Shown here: one piece after another, positions 1 through 6,049 of the stretch
Position numbering within the stretch: the stretch's first letter is position 1
Layout of the letters: every line of letters begins with the position of its first letter
Assembly: GCA_964550985.1 (NCBI GenBank)
Contig: CAZKBM010000084.1
Span: forward strand, 1-12,067
Length of the DNA stretch: 12,067 nt
Reading direction: 5' to 3'
Source of the DNA: JAAYCI01 sp964550985
Lineage (GTDB): Bacteria > Bacillota > Clostridia > Oscillospirales > Ruminococcaceae
Program-made: the position numbers and the translations under genes
Notes under the pieces: model-generated
Seen by the model: the letters and a program-made list of their open reading frames with translations, nothing else
What the model was told of the DNA's origin: nothing
The model's database searches: none

Positions 1-2
1 CG

Positions 3-101
3 GAGGACGTAGGCGGGCTTTCGCCCGGCAAGGACAACAAGCACAAAAGACGCAATATTTGGCATAATGACGAGTTGGGTTACTTATCGAACACACCCTA
101 A
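3..101 (+). CDS. C-terminal end of an unrecognised gene, cut by the window edge
   Basis: The frame starting at base 3 is open for 32 codons up to a TAA at 99-101. It reads as a charged, hydrophilic tail ending DELGYLSNTP, with a basic patch KHKRR. It has no recognisable domain. The codons are richer in A and T than the surrounding genes, although the stretch is short. The stop overlaps the stop of the convergent lipoprotein gene by two bases, as seen where two genes converge tightly. No other frame here is open across the whole interval and also sensible as protein, but 32 codons could be open by chance. I infer a partial gene, and the function cannot be said. Confidence 0.4.
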   Translation, partial: EDVGGLSPGKDNKHKRRNIWHNDELGYLSNTP

Positions 102-1450
102 CCCGGTTGTGCTTCTCCCGCCGCTTCTCCCCCTGCCAAAGAAGCGCTGCTGGCCGCTGGCCCCGTAGCGGATGCAGGGGACAGTGACGCGGCGGAACTT
201 CCGCCCTCCGGCAGCGCCGCACTTACCGAACTGCCCGCCCGCCCCGCGCCAGCAGGCGGAGCCAAGGACGCCGCTATCTGTAGTACCGAAAAATCCAGTT
301 CCTCGGGCAGGGGCAGCTTGCCCTCCCCATCCGGGGCCGTTTTTCTGGCCAAATCGGTGGAAAGCCCCCCGATGCGGAAACGGTCCAGCACGGTTTGATA
401 GCGCTGTTCCCCAAAGCGGCCCAGGCCCTCTTTGGGCAATTCCAGGCCAATCTCACCACCGGCCACCGTACCCTCTACCGTGTCCCCGCCGGGGAAACGC
501 CCCGCCGTCCAGCCGGCCAGCAGGGCCGAAAGTAAGTTCTCCGGGTTGTGCGTTACCCCGGCAAGCAGGGTTTCGCCCCCTCCGGGCAAAGGGGCCGGGC
601 CCGCAAGGTAGCCTTCCGCCTCTTTTGCCACGGGCAAGGCCGCCTCTAAAACCGCGCTTTGCCCCGCAAAAAAGGTGCGGATGCCCGCCCCGCCCGGCTG
701 GTACAAAACGCGCAGTTCCTGCAAAAAGGCCTCGGTGCTCTCGCCCTGGGCCAGCGCATAGGCCTGCACGCTGCCCGCCTGCGCCTTTCTATCCTGGGCG
801 GCGGCATCCGCCCCCAGCAAAAAACCCAATAGGTAGCGGCTTTCCTCCTCGGTTTGCGGGCTTAAAAAGCCAAGGCTCCCCAGCTCCTCATAAACGCTGG
901 CGTAACCGGCCAGCCAGCCGCTCTCCTCGGGCGAATAACGCACCAAAACCGCGTTCTGGCTCAGGGGGGTGTCATAGGGCATATCCAGCAAAATAAAATC
1001 TACGTCCGGGTAGAGGCGCAGGGCGCGCATTGCCATGGGGGCAAGGTCGGCCCCCAGCAGTAACACCAGCCGGGCGCCCCCCTTCACCGCCAGTTCCATG
1101 GTGGCCAAAGCCGCTTTTTCGTCGGCGCCTTCGGCGGTGCGGTACAGCCCGCTGGTTGCTGCCAATTCCCCCGCCACCCTGCTCACTGCCGACCAAACCG
1201 CCTGCCCGTGCTCACTCTCGGCGGTTTCTTCGCTTGCCAAAAGGGCAATTTCGGCCCCGGTTGCCGGGGCGGCAGGTATGCTGGCAGGGGCCGTGGCTGC
1301 CACGGCAGAGGGCGCCTTGGGCGCTGCGGTATCGCAGCTGGCCAAACAAAACAGCAAAAGCAAAAATGCCAGGGCCGCCGCCAGCCCTTTCGTCACTCTA
1401 TGCATCCTCGCCCCCCACTCTGCCCCTGCGGTTTTTCCTCTTTTTACCAT
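98..1450 (-). CDS. BMP-family substrate-binding lipoprotein, probable nucleoside binder
   Basis: This is a predicted lipid-anchored extracellular substrate-binding protein of the Bmp/PnrA type, the receptor part of nucleoside ABC importers. The N-terminus has basic residues, a hydrophobic stretch (about 23-36) and a lipobox LASC with the acylated Cys at 39. The body has BMP-like segments: YPDVDFILLD, then a PEESGWLAGY helix matching the family's 'aflaGy' motif, then LGSLGFLSP and an LLGFLLGADAA helix. The last 55 or so residues are an Ala/Ser/Gly/Pro-rich tail that the family does not normally have. I chose the ATG at 1450 because AAGGGGG lies 10 bases upstream. An ATG at 1405 just before the hydrophobic segment and a TTG at 1477 are alternatives. 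It sits 50 bases after cdd in the same direction, so it is probably the third gene of a nucleoside salvage operon. No ATPase or permease gene is next to it. The family call is fairly sure; the nucleoside ligand is inferred from context. Confidence 0.8.
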   Translation of the reverse strand: MVKRGKTAGAEWGARMHRVTKGLAAALAFLLLLFCLASCDTAAPKAPSAVAATAPASIPAAPATGAEIALLASEETAESEHGQAVWSAVSRVAGELAATSGLYRTAEGADEKAALATMELAVKGGARLVLLLGADLAPMAMRALRLYPDVDFILLDMPYDTPLSQNAVLVRYSPEESGWLAGYASVYEELGSLGFLSPQTEEESRYLLGFLLGADAAAQDRKAQAGSVQAYALAQGESTEAFLQELRVLYQPGGAGIRTFFAGQSAVLEAALPVAKEAEGYLAGPAPLPGGGETLLAGVTHNPENLLSALLAGWTAGRFPGGDTVEGTVAGGEIGLELPKEGLGRFGEQRYQTVLDRFRIGGLSTDLARKTAPDGEGKLPLPEELDFSVLQIAASLAPPAGAGRAGSSVSAALPEGGSSAASLSPASATGPAASSASLAGGEAAGEAQPG

Positions 1451-1500
1451 TGTACCCGCCCCCCCTTGTTCTAGCAAGGGCCTGGGCCATTACAATGCTG

Positions 1501-1926
1501 TTACAATCTGGGCGGCAGGGCTTCGGGGCCAAAGGGCAGGGGCAAAAGTTCGGCCAGGGTATGTACCCGTACCTCGTCCCCCTCCTCTGCCAGCACCACG
1601 GGGAAATCCGGGGGGCAAAACTCGGCCAGCACCTGTCGGCAGGCCCCGCAGGGCAGGGCAGGGGCCGTTATGCTTTGGCCCTGTGGGGCCCCGGCTACCG
1701 CCAGGGCTGTAAAGCGGCGCGCCCCGGCCGAAACCGCCTTAAAAACGGCCACCCGCTCGGCACAAAGGCTTAGCCCATAGCTTGCATTTTCCACATTGCA
1801 GCCCGTAAACACCCGTCCGTCCTCGGCCAGCAGCGCGGCGCCCACGGCAAAGCCCGAGTAGGGGCAATAGGCGGCCGTTCGGGCCTTGCAGGCCTCAGCG
1901 GCCAATGCCTCTGGTTGCCAGGCCAT
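1501..1926 (-). CDS. cdd: Cytidine deaminase
   Basis: This cytosolic enzyme hydrolyses cytidine and deoxycytidine to uridine and deoxyuridine plus ammonia, in pyrimidine salvage. At 141 residues it has the length of the small homotetrameric form. The zinc site is complete: Cys55 in LCAERVAVF with the proton-shuttling Glu57, and Cys93/Cys96 in PCGACRQVL. The N-terminal CPYSGFAVGAAL and the substrate-binding GCNVENASYGL are both present. The start ATG shares one base with the deoD stop codon (TAATG), so translation is probably coupled to deoD. The neighbours (purine phosphorylase before, BMP lipoprotein after) fit a salvage operon. The C-terminus is a short proline/leucine-rich stretch with nothing unusual. 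Confidence 0.95.
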   Translation of the reverse strand: MAWQPEALAAEACKARTAAYCPYSGFAVGAALLAEDGRVFTGCNVENASYGLSLCAERVAVFKAVSAGARRFTALAVAGAPQGQSITAPALPCGACRQVLAEFCPPDFPVVLAEEGDEVRVHTLAELLPLPFGPEALPPRL

Positions 1927-2645
1927 TACAGCACACCCAGCGCAATGCGAATCATATTCGAAAAGCTTTTCTCCCTCTCCTCTGCTGTGGTGTTGGAGGC
2001 CGGGTCGATAAAGCTATCGGAAATGGTGACGAGGGCCGCGGCTTTTTTGCCCGTGGCGGCCGCGTTGTGGAAAAGGCCAAACGTCTCCATCTCCACAGCC
2101 AGCGTGCCCTTCTCCCGGCGCAGCGCCTGCCAGTAGGGTTCTTCCCCTTCGGAGGCCTCCTTATAAAAAGCGTCCGAGCTATGCACAAGCCCTTCGTGCA
2201 GGGGCATCCCCAGCGCCTTTGCGCTGCCGCGCAGCTTTTCGGCAAGTTCGGGGCTTGGGTAATTTGTGTCCTTGTCATAACCATTTTGGCACCTGGCATA
2301 GGTGGATTCACTGTAGGCCCCGCTCACCAGCAGCACGTCAAACACCTTCAGTTCCGCAGCGTAGGAGCCGGCCGAGCCAATACGCACAATCTCGTCTACA
2401 TCAAAATGGGTGAACAGTTCCCAGCTATAAATGCCCACCGAGGGAATGCCCATGCCGTGGGCCATAACGCTTACAGGTTTGCCCTGGTAGCTGCCCGTGT
2501 AGCCCAGCATCCCGCGTACCTGGTTAAAAAGCCTTGGGTTTTCCAAAAAATTTTCACTGATAAATTTGGCCCGCATGGGGTCGCCGGGCATAAGTACGGT
2601 TTTGGCAATATCACCGGGATTTGCCTGGATATGGGGTGTTGACAT
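1926..2645 (-). CDS. deoD: Purine-nucleoside phosphorylase, DeoD type
   Basis: This cytosolic enzyme uses phosphate to split purine (deoxy)ribonucleosides into the free base and (deoxy)ribose-1-phosphate. At 239 residues it matches hexameric DeoD enzymes. Landmarks are His5, the phosphate-binding GDPMR (21-25), Arg44, HGMGIPS (63-69), and RIGSAG (88-93) with Arg88 and Ser91. The ribose-binding AVEMET carries Glu185/Met186/Glu187, and TISD carries the catalytic-type Asp210. The C-terminal TTAEEREKSFSNMIRIAL is typical of the family. The ATG at 2645 has a strong AGGAGGG (2652-2658) six bases upstream. It is the first gene of the leftward operon deoD-cdd-BMP lipoprotein, served by the promoter at about 2708-2716. 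Confidence 0.96.
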   Translation of the reverse strand: MSTPHIQANPGDIAKTVLMPGDPMRAKFISENFLENPRLFNQVRGMLGYTGSYQGKPVSVMAHGMGIPSVGIYSWELFTHFDVDEIVRIGSAGSYAAELKVFDVLLVSGAYSESTYARCQNGYDKDTNYPSPELAEKLRGSAKALGMPLHEGLVHSSDAFYKEASEGEEPYWQALRREKGTLAVEMETFGLFHNAAATGKKAAALVTISDSFIDPASNTTAEEREKSFSNMIRIALGVL

Positions 2646-2682
2646 GGCCTTCCCTCCTGTTATATCTATGTTTTTTATGGCG

Positions 2683-2703
2683 GCAGGGCACGGGTGGCCC
2701 TGC
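2683..2703 (-). other. Hairpin at the predicted 5' end of the deoD mRNA
   Basis: GCAGGGC (2683-2689) and GCCCTGC (2697-2703) form a 7-bp perfect stem with a 7-base loop. It begins within a few bases of the start point expected from the -10 element at 2708-2713. No T-run follows on the minus strand, so it does not look like a terminator. A 5'-end stem that protects the transcript is a plausible but unproven role. Confidence 0.4.
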
Positions 2704-2707
2704 TATT

Positions 2708-2716
2708 ATTATACCA
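2708..2716 (-). promoter_or_regulatory. Extended -10 promoter for the deoD operon
   Basis: Reading the minus strand, TGGTATAAT (2716 down to 2708) is a perfect -10 with the TGn extension. No good -35 lies at 17 bases. The best candidate, TTTACA at 2736-2741, would be 22 bases away. The extended -10 probably compensates. The start point would be near 2701, giving a leader of about 55 nt before deoD. Confidence 0.6.
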
Positions 2717-2781
2717 CAAAAGGGCAGGCCATACATGTAAATTGCCCCGGCGGAACTTTACAAAACCGTCCATCCTTCCCC

Positions 2782-2810
2782 TTTTGCCCCCCGCACATTT
2801 GTGCTACAAT
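2782..2810 (+). promoter_or_regulatory. Extended -10 promoter for the membrane protein/radical SAM pair
   Basis: TGCTACAAT ends at 2810, an extended -10 with TACAAT at 2805-2810. A weak -35-like TTTTGC lies at 2782-2787, 17 bases upstream. The predicted start near 2817 leaves a leader of about 74 nt before the ATG at 2891. It lies back to back with the deoD promoter. Confidence 0.5.
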
Positions 2811-2890
2811 GGGTTTACTTTGTAAAAACGCCAGAAGGAGCTTGTACAAAACGGCAGGAATGTGACTTTTTCCACATAAGGAGGCGCAAC

Positions 2891-3304
2891 ATGGAAGAAA
2901 ACCAAAACCCCAAAACCCCCGCCGAACAGGACCCCCTGCTGCAAAAGCTAACGGCGATTGAAGCCCTTTTAACCGCCCAGGAGGCAAACCAAAAAAAGCA
3001 ACTGAAACACCGTAAAATCACATCTTTTTTACTGCTTGCCCTGGTGGTGGCCGTAGCTGCGGGGCTGTTTGCCCTGGCAGGCATCTTACAAAACGCCACC
3101 CAGGAACTGCCCCAGTTGCTAAACGATACCGACCAGCTTGTGCAGCAACTGAACGGCGTAGATTTTGAAACGCTGAACCGCTCTTTGCAAAGCTTGGACG
3201 ACGGCATCTCCAAAATTAATTTTGAAGAGCTGAACGCCAGTATCGAGCATCTTTCGCGCGTGACGGAGTCCCTTGCCAATATCACCCGCTTTTTTGGCGG
3301 TTAA
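2891..3304 (+). CDS. Small single-pass membrane protein with repeated coiled C-terminal tail
   Basis: I do not recognise a named family. The 137-residue protein has a charged, Gln/Glu-rich N-terminus (1-41) ending in basic residues (KKQLKHRK), one transmembrane segment at about 44-66, and a hydrophilic helical tail (about 68-133) with heptad-like leucines. The positive-inside rule puts the N-terminus in the cytoplasm and the tail outside. The tail holds a two-copy repeat 19 residues apart: VDFETLNRSL (90-99) and INFEELNASI (109-118). The ATG at 2891 is chosen because AAGGAGG (2878-2884) sits six bases before it; the frame stays open upstream but without a comparable ribosome site. The radical SAM gene begins two bases after the stop, so the two are very probably co-translated. 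The pattern resembles DUF948-like or scaffold-type membrane proteins, but only in general character. Confidence 0.8.
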   Translation: MEENQNPKTPAEQDPLLQKLTAIEALLTAQEANQKKQLKHRKITSFLLLALVVAVAAGLFALAGILQNATQELPQLLNDTDQLVQQLNGVDFETLNRSLQSLDDGISKINFEELNASIEHLSRVTESLANITRFFGG

Positions 3305-3306
3305 GG

Positions 3307-4191
3307 GTGGCCAGCGGATGTTTTCTATGCCCCCGCCACTGCGGTAAGCCGCGCGATACGGCGCGGGGCTTTTGCGGCGCAGGTATTTTGCCGCGGGTAA
3401 ACCTGGCCGCCCCCCATTTTAATGAAGAGCCCGCCATCTCGGGCAGCAGGGGCAGTGGCACGGTGTTTTTTACGGGCTGCGGCCTGGGCTGCCTGTTTTG
3501 CCAAAACCATGCCATCAGCCGGGGGCTTGCCCCGGGGCGGGAGCTAGACGAAGAAGGCCTTGCCAGAACCTTTTTGCAGCTGCAAAGCCAAGGGGTGCAC
3601 AACCTGAACCTGGTTACCGCCACCCACCACCGCCCGGCCGTGCAAAGCGCTTTGCATCTGGCGCGGCGGCGGGGCCTCCGTCTACCCGCCATTTGGAACA
3701 CCGGCGGCTATGAAAACGCAAGCGCCGCAGAGTGCCTTGCGCCCGATATACAAATTCATCTGGCCGACCTCAAATTTTTCTCCCCGGCGCTCTCTCAAAA
3801 ACTGGCCGCCGCGCCGGATTATTTTATGCGCGCCTCGGCCTATTTACAGGCGGCCTGTCGGGTGTGCGGCCCCCCACGCTTTGATGCCGATGGGCTTTTG
3901 CAAAGCGGGGTGATGGTGCGTTTGCTGGTACTGCCCGGCCAGCGGGCCGACGCCGGCGCGCTGCTGCGCTGGATGGCAGAAAACCTGCCCCAAAATGGGT
4001 TTTTACTAAGTTTAATGTGCCAATATACCCCGCCTGCGGGCCTCGCTTTGCCAAAACCCTTAAACCGGCGCCTTGCCAGCTTTGAATACCGCCAGGTACA
4101 GGAAGAGGCCCTGGCCCTGGGCTTTACAAACGGCTGGTTCCAAGGCCGGGAAAGTGCCACCGAGGCCTACCTCCCCCCGTTTAAAACCTAA
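3307..4191 (+). CDS. PflX-like radical SAM protein (COG1313 type)
   Basis: This is a predicted cytosolic [4Fe-4S]/S-adenosylmethionine enzyme, often annotated as a putative pyruvate formate-lyase activating enzyme, with no proven substrate. The 294-residue protein has the radical SAM cluster motif CGLGCLFC with Cys58, Cys62 and Cys65 (CX3CX2C). Before it is an N-terminal cysteine cluster, CFLCPRHC plus Cys23, typical of this branch and able to bind another metal or cluster. Other family segments are EEPAISG (40-46), GSGTVFF (49-55), NLVTATHH, IHLADLKFF, MVRLLVLPG and LSLMCQYTPP. The family usually has MVRHLVLPG, so a Leu replaces the His here. The start is a GTG at 3307, with only AAGG directly before it; it probably depends on ribosomes finishing the upstream gene two bases away. 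No pyruvate formate-lyase or glycyl radical enzyme is nearby, so the true partner is open. Confidence 0.85.
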   Translation: MASGCFLCPRHCGKPRDTARGFCGAGILPRVNLAAPHFNEEPAISGSRGSGTVFFTGCGLGCLFCQNHAISRGLAPGRELDEEGLARTFLQLQSQGVHNLNLVTATHHRPAVQSALHLARRRGLRLPAIWNTGGYENASAAECLAPDIQIHLADLKFFSPALSQKLAAAPDYFMRASAYLQAACRVCGPPRFDADGLLQSGVMVRLLVLPGQRADAGALLRWMAENLPQNGFLLSLMCQYTPPAGLALPKPLNRRLASFEYRQVQEEALALGFTNGWFQGRESATEAYLPPFKT

Positions 4192-4294
4192 AAAAAACGC
4201 CCCTTGGGAATACGCATAGTACGGCCTTAAAGCGTTTTATTGGGGCGCGGTACATTTTGGGGCCACAGGCCGCCAAACAGTAAGGAGAACAGCT

Positions 4295-5017
4295 ATGAAT
4301 TGGGAGCCCTGGACCGGCTGCTACCCGGTGAGCGACGGCTGCACAAACTGCTATTTTTATGGCCCTTATGCCAAACGCTATGGGCAAAACACCATACAAA
4401 AAACAGATACATTCGATTGGCCCCAAAGAAAGAATAAAAAAGGTGAATACAACATAAAGGGGAACAAAATTCTTGCCACCTGTTTCGCCACCGATTTTTT
4501 TCTGCCCGAAGCGGACGAATGGCGAAAAGAGGCTTGGGCGATGATTCGCGAGAGGGCGGACATAGAATTTTTGATTTTAACCAAACGGATTGACCGTTTC
4601 CCCGTCTCCCTTCCGCCCGATTGGGGCGACGGGTACGACAATGTGAATATCGGATGCACCGTAGAAAATAGGGCCCTGGCCGAGGCGCGCCTCCCCCTGT
4701 TTTTATCCTTCCCCATAAAGCGGCGTTTCATCGCCTGCGCCCCCCTGCTGGAGGCCATTGATTTAAGGCCCTACCTGCACGGGGTGCAGCACCTTACCGC
4801 AGGGGGCGAAACGGGGCGCTGCGCGCGAGAATGTAACTATGATTGGGTTTTGGATATCCGTGCACAGTGCGTAGAGGCCAAGGTGACATTTTGGTTCAAG
4901 AACACCGGCTCCCTTTTTCGGCAGGATGGGGTATTGCACAGGGTAAACCCCTTTAAGCAAACCGGCATGGCCAAGGCGTTTGGCATTGATATCTCAGACG
5001 GGAAACGGCTGTTTTGA
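4295..5017 (+). CDS. DUF5131 family protein (phage Gp37/Gp68 type, three-cysteine motif)
   Basis: The 240-residue protein matches the DUF5131 family, first noted in phage genomes and also found in bacterial chromosomes; the biochemical role is unknown. The N-terminus has WEPWTGCYPVSDGCTNCYF with Cys9, Cys16 and Cys19 (CX6CX2C), a likely metal or iron-sulfur site. Further family segments are LILTKRIDRF, NIGCTVEN, ACAPLLEAIDL, TAGGETGRCAREC and VTFWFKNTG. A second cysteine group (176, 180, 192) lies in the C-terminal half. The ATG at 4295 has AAGGAG (4282-4287) seven bases upstream. In other genomes such genes can neighbour a 'three-Cys-motif partner' gene (TcmP); neither flank here has one. 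It stands alone between the radical SAM gene and rpsT, with gaps of about 100 and 166 bases, and could be a phage-derived remnant put to use. Family call good, function unknown. Confidence 0.82.
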   Translation: MNWEPWTGCYPVSDGCTNCYFYGPYAKRYGQNTIQKTDTFDWPQRKNKKGEYNIKGNKILATCFATDFFLPEADEWRKEAWAMIRERADIEFLILTKRIDRFPVSLPPDWGDGYDNVNIGCTVENRALAEARLPLFLSFPIKRRFIACAPLLEAIDLRPYLHGVQHLTAGGETGRCARECNYDWVLDIRAQCVEAKVTFWFKNTGSLFRQDGVLHRVNPFKQTGMAKAFGIDISDGKRLF

Positions 5018-5039
5018 ACCGGCTGCCCGCAGGGAGGGC

Positions 5040-5072
5040 GCGGGGAAAAAGCGGGGAAAAAGCAGAAAAAAA
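5040..5072 (+). promoter_or_regulatory. Phased A-tracts upstream of the rpsT promoter
   Basis: The unit GCGGGGAAAAA occurs twice in tandem (5040-5050, 5051-5061), followed by a degenerate third copy, GCAGAAAAAAA (5062-5072). The A-runs are centred near 5048, 5059 and 5069, one helical turn apart, and end four bases before the -35. This arrangement is expected to bend DNA and could act as an UP element for the RNA polymerase alpha subunits. Confidence 0.5.
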
Positions 5073-5075
5073 CAC

Positions 5076-5104
5076 TTGCATTCAGCTTTAGAAGATGGTA
5101 TTAT
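5076..5104 (+). promoter_or_regulatory. rpsT promoter
   Basis: A -35-like TTGCAT (5076-5081) is followed after 17 bases by TATTAT (5099-5104), preceded by TGG to make an extended -10. Transcription would start near 5111, giving a leader of about 73 nt. That leader can form a GTATGG (5123-5128)/CCATAC (5153-5158) stem. Confidence 0.6.
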
Positions 5105-5183
5105 ATATGTTGCTGCTGTGCTGTATGGCAAAAGCAGTTGCGGGCTTGGCCCCCATACAACCAAAAACTAAGGAGGTGCAAAG

Positions 5184-5447
5184 ATGCCGAACATCAAAAG
5201 CCAAAAAGACCGTGTGCGTCTTTCCGAAAAACAGACGCTGCGCAACAAATCTGCCAGGAGCGCCCTCAGGACCACACTGAAAAAGGCGAACACCTCCATC
5301 ATTACCGGCGAGGGCAAGGACGAAGCCGTTAAAAATGCGGTTATCGCGTTGGAAAGGGCCGGTGGCAAAAACTTGGTTCACAAGAAAAACGCTTCCCGCC
5401 ATATTTCCCGCCTGATGAAACGGGCCAACAAGGCTGCTAACGCCTAA
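5184..5447 (+). CDS. rpsT: 30S ribosomal protein S20
   Basis: S20 is a primary binding protein that contacts 16S rRNA at the bottom of the 30S subunit. The 87-residue, lysine/arginine-rich, all-helical protein has the usual length and pattern. It starts MPNIKSQKDRVR, continues with LRNKSARSALRTTLKKA, and ends with NLVHKKNASRHISRLMKRAN before an Ala-rich terminus. The ribosome binding site AAGGAGGTG (5170-5178) is close to perfect, as expected of a highly expressed gene. It is transcribed alone, from the promoter at 5076-5104 to the terminator at 5481-5515. There is no sign of truncation. Confidence 0.97.
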   Translation: MPNIKSQKDRVRLSEKQTLRNKSARSALRTTLKKANTSIITGEGKDEAVKNAVIALERAGGKNLVHKKNASRHISRLMKRANKAANA

Positions 5448-5480
5448 AGCTGTGTAGATTCTTTTAAAAAGTATATCGTT

Positions 5481-5515
5481 AAAACGGGAACCTTTGGGGT
5501 TCCCGTTTTGTTTTA
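5481..5515 (+). terminator. Intrinsic terminator after rpsT, possibly bidirectional
   Basis: A perfect 12-bp stem, AAAACGGGAACC (5481-5492) with GGTTCCCGTTTT (5498-5509), has a 5-base loop and a T-rich tail through 5514. The A-run before the stem gives a shorter T-run on the minus strand, so it could also stop the convergent birA-bioY-CYTH transcript, whose last stop codon is at 5527. Confidence 0.92.
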
Positions 5516-5526
5516 TCCAAACTTTT

Positions 5527-6027
5527 TTAGCCCTGCCCCTCACCGGCTTCCAAAAGCCCCGCCTTGCGGCGGCAGTATGCCGCCATGGTGTAGCCCGGTT
5601 CCTCTGTCACCTCCCGGCCCAAAAACGGGGGGGGGATAAAGGCCTGTGCATCCGCCAGGCTTTCAAACTCCACCTCGGCATAAAAAAAGGCGCCCGGTTG
5701 GCCCTCATCCACCCAGCTACATTCCAGTTCCAGCCCGCCGGGCAGGGCATAGCGGCGCAGCCTTTTACACACGGGGGGCAGGGCCAGCAGGCCGCAAAGG
5801 GCCATATACTGCTGGGCGCTAAGCGCCAGCTCCACCTCGGTACGGCACAGGGTGCCCTTTCCCTTTATGGTAAGGCAATGGGTGGTTTTTGCCCCTTTCA
5901 CACTTTTACGGATGCGCACAGCGGGCGAAAAGCTGAGGTAGCCCTGCTCCATCTCCTCTTCGCACAACGCAGGCAGGGGTGGGTAGTCCTCCATCAGCCA
6001 TTTGCGTTCAATCTCCAGTTGTTCCAT
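5527..6027 (-). CDS. CYTH domain protein (triphosphate tunnel enzyme family)
   Basis: CYTH proteins fold into an eight-stranded tunnel that binds triphosphorylated substrates with divalent metal. Known members are tripolyphosphatases, thiamine-triphosphatases and class IV adenylate cyclases. The 166-residue protein has the signature EIERK (EXEXK, residues 5-9) at the very N-terminus. It also has basic strand residues RIRK (38-41) and TIKGKG (53-58), the acidic pair in RTEVE (62-66), KRLRRY (88-93) and AEVEF (117-121). The ATG at 6027 is used because the signature must be N-terminal and a purine-rich GGAAGGGGG lies just upstream; the frame stays open further upstream but that part overlaps bioY. 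It is the last gene of the birA-bioY operon, 22 bases after bioY. A run of nine C residues (5627-5635) encodes part of PPPF. The substrate cannot be told from sequence. Confidence 0.85.
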   Translation of the reverse strand: MEQLEIERKWLMEDYPPLPALCEEEMEQGYLSFSPAVRIRKSVKGAKTTHCLTIKGKGTLCRTEVELALSAQQYMALCGLLALPPVCKRLRRYALPGGLELECSWVDEGQPGAFFYAEVEFESLADAQAFIPPPFLGREVTEEPGYTMAAYCRRKAGLLEAGEGQG

Positions 6028-6049
6028 CTTTGTCCCCCTTCCCTTCGGG

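Noticed and set aside
10..29. GC hairpin with a GAAA loop on the minus strand after the lipoprotein stop
   Set aside because: The stem is only about five base pairs and no T-run follows, so I do not call it a terminator of the deoD operon.
172..996. Long open frame on the + strand opposite the lipoprotein gene
   Set aside because: Rich in Pro, Arg and Ala with no domain, and fully antisense to a gene with a clear lipobox and BMP motifs; it is a by-product of GC-rich codons.
1030..1773. Overlapping + strand open frames across the lipoprotein 5' end and cdd
   Set aside because: Low-complexity Pro/Arg/Ala translations without ribosome sites, antisense to cdd with its complete zinc motif.
1905..2642. 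245-codon + strand frame opposite deoD
   Set aside because: Mirrors deoD almost exactly, and deoD has all active-site residues and a strong ribosome site; the + frame has no recognisable family.
2842..2865. Tiny TTG-started frame in the leader of the membrane protein gene (seven sense codons, then TGA)
   Set aside because: The AGAAGGAG before it is too close to the start and the peptide shows no regulatory run of codons.
4194..4247. Inverted words AAAACGC/GCGTTTT and CGCCCC/GGGGCG after the radical SAM gene
   Set aside because: Loops of about 30 bases and mutually overlapping arms make a stable terminator unlikely; no strong T-run follows.
5018..5075. Possible terminator between the DUF5131 gene and rpsT
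   Set aside because: No clear stem with a T-run; the stretch is better explained by the phased A-tracts.
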